From assembly GCA_032158295.1 (NCBI GenBank), contig CM063245.1:8108700-8172699 (forward strand): a DNA stretch of 64,000 nucleotides. The letters run 5' to 3'. Shown here in pieces: positions 36,860 to 64,000 of this stretch. Origin of the DNA: Pycnopodia helianthoides. Its lineage: Eukaryota; Echinodermata; Asteroidea; Forcipulatida; Asteriidae. The position numbers and the translations under genes were made by a program. The notes under the pieces were generated by a model, which was given only the letters and a program-made list of their open reading frames with translations, did no database searches and was not told the DNA's origin. Position 1 is the first letter of the stretch; each line of letters begins with the position of its first letter.

Positions 36860-37830
36860 AAAAATAAATACATAATGGGTAAGACTTTGCGACATGACGA
36901 TTAGACTCAATGAAAATAAAACATAACAAAAATTGTACAACCAAAGTTTGCAAATATAATTTGCATTCGATGAAGTTAAACTTTCTCAATAAAAAATACA
37001 GTTAAGTCAAAATACAAACAACATAAATGAAACATGTAAAAATGAAATGTAACAGCATTCAAATAAACACAGCCTTGAATGAGTTTCGAATGAACTAATA
37101 TATTCATTTGCTTGAATCGGGTTTCCAGTAAATCCAGATTTTAACCAATTTCAGCTATTTTGTATTGGCAGTTGTTTGTTATATCAAAATAAAACATTGA
37201 TTAAAAAAAAATCTGAACTGCAACTCGCAAAAATGCACGTTTTTGTGGGGTCACACCACGCGCGATTTGTAAAACGAAGGTCACGGGCCGGTACTACTGT
37301 TAGCTCGATGACGTCATGTTTGGGAGTCAACGAAAACCAGGAAATGCACACACGATACAGTCAGGTCGTGTACCTGGACTAACACATGATTTGCACTGCA
37401 TGTTATGGATTGGGTCAGCGCGCATAGTCGGTGCACGGTGTATCTACATGTACATGTACATGTACTTGTATTCGATCTCTCGACTCGTGCTTTTCGTATA
37501 ATATCTACTACATGTACATGTAGTAGTACATTTTCAATTTTTCAACTGATATGTTGTGATTGACATAATATCGGATCAAATTTTGCTAATTAATATGTTT
37601 TGCTTTTCTGATACGAAGCCACATTGATATGGCAATTCTAGAATGTATAAATAGCATATTCTGAACAGGGACTATTCTTTAACATACAAGAACTATGTAT
37701 AAAATTACATTTATTCCTGACGGAGAACTTCTTAGGATCTGTCTGAGTGCGTTTGGAGCGGACAAAGCACTGCTTTGGGGGTTTTGAGGGGTAGATGTTG
37801 ACTTTCCCGACATCTAGCTGTATGGTGAGT
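36860..37830. other. Non-coding stretch with short palindromes
   Basis: No exon was recognised. Near 37440-37530 there is a run of ACATGT words, including the perfect palindrome CTACTACATGTACATGTAGT centred at about 37515. Confidence 0.4.
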
Positions 37831-37838
37831 TGTCACTG

Positions 37839-40140
37839 TCTGCATTCTGTTTGTGTGGCGATGCTCTGATGCTCAATATTCTCATCATCAATGCTCTGTG
37901 ACAAAATAAACAGCACCGTATAAAAACACAGCAACACAAGTGTTTTTTGAACAGCCTGTGAGTGTAATTTATAGAAAGAGTAAATTTGAGAGCTTATGCA
38001 TGTGTACATTTCATATAGACAAGTATTGATAGAAAATTTCACTAACAAAACTTCCTTTATCATTTACATGTAGAAGCACTGCCCAAATCTGTAAAAGTAC
38101 AATGTTTTTTAAAATGAAGTGGTCACTGAAATGAGCTGTGATGTATTTTGCATGCTTTTGCACCCACAGTATATACTGGGCAGTAATGTGTAGTTTAAAA
38201 TGTTTATCAAGCAACATAAATGTTACACAGCCAAATTCTCAATTATTAAGTACAAGTATTTTATTTAGAGGCCTTGACATACCGAGGTTGTGGCACATGG
38301 TAGTTCCTCTTGGCCTCTGAAGTAGTCTTCTGCTTCCTGAAGTATCTTTAAAATACATCTTCAGCATGTTTTTGCTTTGGAATGTGGAAACAAATGGCTT
38401 CAAGTTCAATGGATCAGGATATTCATCTTAAAACAATACCGTACATGTAAATGTTGAAGCATGGCCCCCACTTGAAGCAGGCAAAAAATATGTATCCCCC
38501 TCAGGTTTTTAGGCAAACTTTCTTTGCATTGTGCTATAACTCCTCAGACTGTGTCTTCTCATGTTTCTTCTTGTGTCCTTTTTGGCTGAACTCCTCAGAC
38601 TGTGTCTTCCGGTGTTTCTTGTGTTTCTTTTGGCTAGTCGACATTTCACTCGCACTGTCCTTTTGTTTTTGCTCTCTGTGTTCCTGTCTCTCCAATAGCT
38701 TTTCCAATTCCAACTGTCTCCCTTTCTTCCTGTGGCCAATCAGGCAAGTGGTTGGTCCGTGTTCTTCTATCGCATGAGCTTCCTCATCTGTCTGAGCGAC
38801 CCTACCTTTCCTGTACTGCTCTCTCTGTAACTGGTCTTGCTACTGCTTCAGTTATTTTTTGAAATCTTGAAACAAAGCCTTTAAGAGCAGCCGACTTCAC
38901 TGGAGGCTTAGCACTCTTTGACAAAAAAGCGGGATTGGGAGCTAACTGACGGTAGTCTACTGTGGTTGTCTTGTCTCCTACTTGCACACACTTTGATTGT
39001 TTCTTGGCTACCCTCAGCTCAATGGATGTCTGAAAACTTTTATCTAAGCCAGCCATTTTAATGTCGACTTGAATTCCTCCATCTATCTGTCGGGATCGGA
39101 TCAAAAATAAGTCTGATATATTATATTTTCTTTGCATTATATTATTACAAGGATTGTCTTTATTTTGAATAAATGTTTTATATTAGTGCGACAGGCCATT
39201 TGCATATAGCCCCTGCAGCACCCTCATTGTCAGTACGAGTCACAGACCCCAGTGTAACACCCAACCCCAGTAGCTTCATTGTTTCCATACTCACACAGAG
39301 AGTGCACACACCAAAGTTCCTCTCAAGATAGTTTTACCTCCTACTTTTACGTCATCCCCTCTTCCAAGGATGTCCTGCCTGGCTCTTCCAGCAAGATGGT
39401 CTATGAGGAAAGCAGCGGCGTTGTCTCCAGTCAGCTGCCTTGCTGCCAGCTGACCCTGGGCGTCGCTGACCCATTCCAAGATGGTAGGGCCAGCTGGTTT
39501 CGCAGGTTTGTCTCGAAACCTATCGAGCGGCCTCCCTGCTGCAACATAGATCGGCTTCTGGCTACCAGTAGGAGAGGTGACCAGAACACTCTGTCCTTGG
39601 AGGGCAGCCTCTGCTTGCTTTTCTTTCTCCTGGATCAGAGCCGCCTTTATAGTTTTTAGCTCAGCTTGGAGCTCAGCCAATGCTTCTCCTGTATCCAGTG
39701 ACATCTCTTGATCCCTTTCCAGAGGTAGCTGTTGTTAAGAAGTATCCTCCCTAGGCTAGGGGTTGCGAATTTACACCATCCTGTCTACGACGCCAAATGT
39801 GACACCGAGAAAATGTGACATTGCAAGGATGGTGTACATGTACATAACTGTGTCTTGTTCTGTAATTATGGTGTTCGCAAAAACCCTGAAAAGATACAAT
39901 AATACAACTTCCATATAAATACTAAGCTTTGGAAAATACCAACTGAACAATATTCTATCATCTCCCCACCCCCACCCAAATAGAGGTGTAAAAATTAACC
40001 TTGTAATGCCCAGCATGAGGTGGTCCTTGACTGGGGACCGAATGTAGAGCTTTAGAAGCCGGCAAATAGGTCTGACTGCCCGTATATGAGCAACTTGGAA
40101 TGTCATCACTTGATGATAGGTTTAGTAGTTCATCCAATTC
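37839..40140 (-). CDS. Unrecognised multi-exon gene (phase-compatible exons)
   Basis: Exon A (40140-40000, 47 codons, acceptor TGTACAG, donor GTTAAT) encodes ELDELLNLSSSDDIPSCSYT and a GPPHAGHYK end. Exon B starts at 39086 after CCCGACAG and reads IDGGIQVDIKMAGLDKSFQT. It runs to about 38535 as a lysine/histidine/glutamate-rich tail holding two copies of a KKH..KTQSEE motif. A single extra base near 38813 breaks its frame. Exon C (about 38348-38286, donor GTATGT) encodes ILQEAEDYFRGQEELPCATT. Exon D (37895, after TTTGTCACAG) encodes SIDDENIEHQSIATQTECRQ and a stop. Exons A to B and C to D are all phase 0; how B joins C is unclear because B reaches a TAG. The family is unknown. A retrotransposon gag sits in the intron between A and B. 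Confidence 0.4.
39291..39704 (-). pseudogene. Gypsy-type gag, second element
   Basis: The frame starts MSLDTGEALAELQAELKTIK, a coiled coil, then QKPIYVAAGRPLDRFR and ILEWVSDAQGQLAARQLTGD with AAFLIDHLAGRAR. This is the capsid start of a second Gypsy-type gag family. It stops shortly afterwards. It starts about 65 bp after a primer-binding-like site. Confidence 0.7.
39770..39815 (-). mobile_element. LTR end and primer-binding site of the second Gypsy-type element
   Basis: Read on the minus strand, GGTGTCACA is followed by TTTGGCGTCGTAGACAGGAT, a typical LTR terminus plus primer-binding sequence for this type of element. The rest of the LTR, if present, would extend toward higher coordinates but was not delimited. 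Confidence 0.5.
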
Positions 40141-40499
40141 CTGTACACATGTCAAAAACAGTGTAAATTAATGTTTTGAATTTTAAGTTCGTTTCTCTTG
40201 TGGTTTATAACTTGATATTCAATTGTTTTGTTAGAAACTTAATTTATAACACAGCCCTTACCAATTTGTAGGCTCATCAATTCAAACCATTTTTTGGTCA
40301 ATTTTTTGACCTTTTATATTGGGTGGACCTATTTCTTTTTTGATTTAGAGGGACTTTCTTTCTTTCTTTCTAATTAAATGTTTGCGTTCTGCATACAACA
40401 TTGCAAACACTTTCGTGGAGGTAATTAAAAGCTAATGCTAATGTCATTAGGATGTTAATATATCTCATCTGTATGGCTTACCCATAGAGCAAGAACGTC

Positions 40500-40790
40500 A
40501 ACATTGGTGGGTGGTCAAAAATGTTGGTCCAGTGAAACATTTGTCAAATGCTGTACATGTAGAATGGATCCTGTGTCATGGATTCGATTCCGGGGCCTGG
40601 ATTGTCCATTCAGTTGTCCAGTATGTAACTAGGTCAACGGTCTATCCCCATGAGCAGCAAAAGAGCAAGGAAAGCTTTGATTTCCACCTCATCAAAATCC
40701 TTCCATTTGCGAAGCCTAGAATGAGCGCTCAGCCCATCCATCCTCCTTTATTTGCTATAGTTGTAGTAGCATACCTGTTTGTTTGTCACA
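40500..40790 (-). pseudogene. Short piggyBac-like fragment
   Basis: The minus strand encodes RLRKWKDFDEVEIKAFLALL and LLMGIDR. This is the W...EIKAFL.LL(I/L)MGI helix found ahead of the catalytic domain in piggyBac-type transposases. It stops at a TGA right after. It is unrelated in frame to the larger copy at 13-14.7 kb. Confidence 0.4.
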
Positions 40791-41299
40791 AGCAAATCCA
40801 ATACTTGGCCATTAGAGTATTCTGCAAGCATACTGATCATTGAGTTTAGTTTACCACTGGTTGTTTTGTACAGAGTTTTGATTCTCACTATGTACATGTA
40901 ATGTGTTTGTCTTTGTTATTTACACCACAGCTTGAGTAGCTGATCTGTCATTTGGGGAATTTATTCTTATTCAAATGTGCCTTATCCCTTCCCTCATGGA
41001 AAGCTTATTGAGGATTTGTGGAAATTGCAGCCAAATTTGACTCACATTTTGGCTGTAATATTCTCTATGCTTTCCATTATCATCGCATTACTGCCAGTAG
41101 TAACTTTTATTTTGCATTTTACATAAATTTGTGTTTATTACATGTAGGCTATTTTAGTTAAATCAACTATTGTTGAATGAATCTTAGTTACATGCTTATG
41201 TTATTCAACTGTATCACATTGATGGAAGTGGGACACGTTGCCTGCGGATTTTGTTTTTGTAATGAAATCAATATGGTTCACACAAATACCCCTCAAAGT

Positions 41300-41415
41300 T
41301 GTGTTTTTCCATTTACTTTGTGAACTAAAGTGGTCCGCCATTTTGTGGAACCAAATTTTGGACTCCACAAAATTATTGGCCAGGTTAGTTCACAAAGTAA
41401 AAGGAAACCCACACA
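41300..41415. mobile_element. MITE with TTTACTTTGTGAACTAA inverted ends
   Basis: GTGTTTTTCC-TTTACTTTGTG-type sequence on the left is mirrored on the right, ending GGAAACCCACAC. The arms are about 28 bp long with few mismatches. Confidence 0.65.
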
Positions 41416-42476
41416 ATTATTAGAAATATTTGTTGGAATCATTAGGCTATATTCTACTTTAAAACATATTTCCAACCATATTCGTTTCATAACAAATTCT
41501 TTTATAGCACAAAGTGCCCAACCTGAAGGCAATGTCCCTTAAAGAGTGTATTGTATTCCATGCAGCATTCCCTCATATTGTGCATAGCAGGCAGGACTTT
41601 CATAGAAGTTGCTTATATTGGTTTAAAAATAAAATCCTGGAAAGTTTTAAATGTTTTATAATTAGCCCTTCCCATAAAATGCTAATTCCATTCATGCATG
41701 TGTACAGACACTATTGGTTGGCAAACGCTGTAGAGTTGTGCCCCATACAAAAGGGTGCAATATTCCCTGATTTTGCAATCAGTGTGTATGCATGTGCAAT
41801 TTACATATTTCATGGGTGACAACCCTGTGCAATCTGTAGTTTCTACGTACATTGCTTTAATTTGTGAATGAAACCAAATCCCAGACTTTAACAGGTTCAA
41901 ATGTTTGAAGATTCACAAGACATGCACATTCACATTGAAGTGTAATATGGATTAGACATGAATAAATACACGTAACAGCTGTGGATTTTGTATCAAATGA
42001 AGTTGTGTTTAATTGGTGGATAAATGCCTTTTCTGTACACTGAAAGTTTGCAAATACATATAAAACTTTAAGTATAAAATAATTTAAGCTTACATAGGTA
42101 AAAGTAAAAACAATTTCTTATTTCAAAATGCCAAGCCATCAAAGAATGGCTATGGCTATAATATCTTAGATTACTATTAACCACCTGTTAAAAGAATAAA
42201 GAGTAAACAAATTTTACTTGCTTGCTACTTGACTGTTTGTCTTCAAGGACATAACTAAATGTCTGGTTTTTAAACTACATTGTAAATCCGTAATATCTTT
42301 GTAAGACTCTTTGCATAGCAGCTGCTAGAGTTAAACAATATAAATGTGTATGTGTGTAAAACACCTCACTCAACTCTAAACCGATAAAAGGTTTTCTTTT
42401 GACCCTGAGGGCGCTGTTTAAGCTTGTGACATCTAATAAAAACCTTTAGTCAAATAAGCAATATGAGATCATTTAT

Positions 42477-42631
42477 CGTCACGTCAGTACAAAAACTTTG
42501 TATCTCAATGCGCACTTGTGTGTGTACATCTGGGCTATTTTAAGTGAGATACAACATTTTGACAATTTCAAACTCATGCGTAATGTAAAGCGCTATTGTA
42601 GGAGATACAACATTTTTGCACTGACACAACG
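42477..42631. mobile_element. MITE with GTCAGTNCAAAAA...GTATCTC ends
   Basis: The left arm at 42477-42506 and the right arm at about 42602-42631 are inverted copies of about 30 bp with four or five differences. The element is about 155 bp. Confidence 0.6.
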
Positions 42632-42816
42632 TAATAATGCTAGGTTGTAAATTATACTCTAATCTTAGTTACCTGCTTCGTGTACATGGTAGCACTTTTA
42701 AATACAATACCATACTCTTGATATTAAACACATACATATAACTTTCTTTACAATAACTTTTATACTACAAGAAAATATAAAACTAACTGACCGTAAGAAT
42801 GTAATTATGGAAGTTT

Positions 42817-43016
42817 GCAGAGCTGCCAACTATTCTGCAGAAAGTTCCCCGAAAACCAACCAATCTTTTCATGTTCTGATGAACACATTTGAAAATCTCT
42901 CTAGTTATGGCAACCTTTTCCCTGCTATGTTGAATGTACATTGTGTAATTCTAAACATCCCCCTGATTGTTGTACAAAATCTCTGTGATTGCAAGATGCA
43001 AATGTTGGCAGCTCTG
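42817..43016. mobile_element. MITE, GCAGAGCTGCCAAC family, copy 1
   Basis: The left end GCAGAGCTGCCAAC is mirrored by GTTGGCAGCTCTG at the right. The interior (ATTCTGCAGAAAGTTCCCCG, then CCAACCAATCTTTTCATG) matches the inverted interior of 48708-48909. The 72-residue open frame here is an artefact of this element. Confidence 0.75.
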
Positions 43017-43019
43017 AGT

Positions 43020-44590
43020 TTGTAACGCACAGGAGCTGTTGGTGGAAGTCAATCACTTAAATTTTATTTAAGTGTAGGTACATCACTGAAATTTTAAAAT
43101 GTGTGTTTAGTGTTACTGTTTCCATGTTAAAAACATACATACAGCAGTTCCTGTGCATTCAAATATTTGGTTTTAAAAATCTCCTTTATTTCGATAATAT
43201 ATATTAGATATTTTGTGTAAATGGAGGTATGGGGTATGATTACTTCATGTTCTTTGTTAGTACTTCAACATAATGTCTTCATTTTTATGACAGAATACTG
43301 TGTGAACTTTGACATTTAACTTCAAGTATATTTCTGAATAAAGTACTGGTGTTTAATCGAAACACAAACATTTTAAAATAAATCGCCTTTTGCTGGAGTT
43401 GAACGAGGTTGTGTTTTGAAAGGTATGATTATTGATGTGACACTGGGTTGTGACATTTAATGTTTAGATAGAGCTTGGCAGACTGCCTTTGTCTAACAAA
43501 CATTGCTGATTGCTTGAACCAGAGTCCAAAGCTATGTTTGTTGCTGTGTATGTTGGTATGCTGTGCTCGAAGCCTCAAAACATGACTACAAGCTAAAGAA
43601 CAGTTCAAGCTATTATGCTGGATTTCATTTAAATCCTCTGTGAATCATTCTGTATTTGTAAAATGCATAGTTGTTGGACTAAAGGTCTATTCGGTTACAA
43701 CATTATAATTCAAACAAACAAACAAACAAACAATTACTTTGAATAAAATTAATTACAAAATCATGGTTTAAGATAAAACTGCCTTAATAAATCAACTCAT
43801 GCAGATAAATATACGTAATATTAAATCTTCTTCAAATGTATGACGTATACAATCAGTTTGAAGGTAACACATTAAGGATCAACAATATACATCAGATATA
43901 GGTCATCTTTGGCTTTGACCTGTGTCAAGCGTTCAAATTTTGCTATGCAGCCAAGTGGATCACCAACCTAGGAATTGATCAAACTTATTGCCCATAAAGA
44001 TGACTTAACAGGAATAGTGGTGTGACATCAAGTGGGAACTATTGTTACAAATATGAACCGCTGAGCAGTTGAATCAAACTAGCTTCCTGGAATGATCCCT
44101 TTCCATCCTGGGCTGCTTCTTGGGGAAACTAACATACACAGGGAAAGGCTAGTTTCACAACACCTTGTCCATGTATACAGTTTCTACACCATTCAAGAAT
44201 CCTGCTGGAAATAGTATCAAACAAATACACCACAAACAAGTACATGTATACATAGTTGCTGAGGTTCTAGTTTGTTGGTCGACTTCTGGCTAGGATGTTT
44301 GTTGAGGCAGTCAAAAAGAAGATATGCTCTGAATACAAAATCTATGCATGGGGCATTATAAAATTGAATATACACAGCATGAAAATGTACAACAAAGTGA
44401 CAGGTAAAAGTATGTAACTTGCAGATATTTAAAATTCTTGCAAATTAAAAAGTTTCACAAAACCATGAATATACATGTATTTGAGTAAAAGAAATTGTGA
44501 AAATTTACATTTAAGACAAAACAAAAATGGAGTCTTATTCTGGATGACTATGAATGAATTTGAATCAGTTAGTACTTGGTACTTTGAGGA
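43020..44590 (-). other. Probable 3' UTR and flank of the CUB/EGF receptor gene
   Basis: No coding exon was seen. Several minus-strand AATAAA hexamers occur (for example at 43185-43190), so the polyadenylation site cannot be chosen. About 43890-44050 shares words with 63080-63305 (TGTCAAGCGTTC/GAGTCAAGCATTC and TGACATCAAGTG) and may be a further repeat family. Confidence 0.3.
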
Positions 44591-44592
44591 TC

Positions 44593-63925
<19,333 letters not shown>

Positions 63926-64000
63926 CTGCAAGACCAACAGAGACAGTGTCAACAAGTTATACACATGACAAATATAATACCATACAAGCAACACTATATG

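Noticed and set aside
37440..37530. ACATGT palindromes as a possible regulatory site
   Set aside because: These are a simple alternating repeat of the kind common in such genomes; no gene start is nearby.
42807..43025. 72-residue open frame
   Set aside because: It coincides with a MITE whose inverted copy lies at 48708-48909.

Overview
The window is animal nuclear DNA: AT-rich, with split genes carrying GT-AG introns, tRNA-like short interspersed elements, foldback MITEs and DIRS, Gypsy, CR1-like, piggyBac and MULE-like remnants. A Notch- or fibropellin-style CUB/EGF membrane protein and this repeat mix suggest a marine invertebrate deuterostome, most likely an echinoderm, but the sequence alone does not settle the phylum. 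No bacterial operon, CRISPR array or rRNA gene was seen.

Layout. (1) 1-2.4 kb: flank with two inverted-repeat elements. (2) 2.7-12.7 kb, plus strand: a complete nine-exon OGFOD3-like gene encoding a 320-residue type II membrane protein with an iron/2-oxoglutarate oxygenase domain. Intron 6 holds a 14-copy, 67-bp minisatellite. (3) 13-36.5 kb: a transposon graveyard, nearly all on the minus strand. It holds a piggyBac transposase, a MULE-type transposase with a SWIM finger, a DIRS-like reverse transcriptase, Gypsy gag pieces, a CR1-like LINE, DIRS-type gag pieces, a THAP exon, an integrase and a 2.8-kb coiled-coil transposon-type gene broken by frameshifts. (4) 37.8-40.2 kb, minus strand: exons of an unrecognised gene whose reading phases agree, with a retrotransposon gag lying in an intron. 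(5) 44.6-64 kb, minus strand: the 3' part of a large CUB/EGF membrane receptor gene, whose 5' end lies beyond the right edge.

The receptor is the most interesting locus. From N- to C-terminus the window encodes ten EGF-like modules with eight cysteines, three with seven, two classical six-cysteine EGFs, one CUB domain, nine classical EGFs, a transmembrane helix and a short proline-rich tail. Every module is one exon bounded by phase-1 introns. The eight-cysteine modules lack the EGF O-glucose consensus, which is common in the other modules, so the ectodomain appears to have two chemically distinct halves. A few single-base frameshifts, mostly at A runs, look like assembly indels but could be real.
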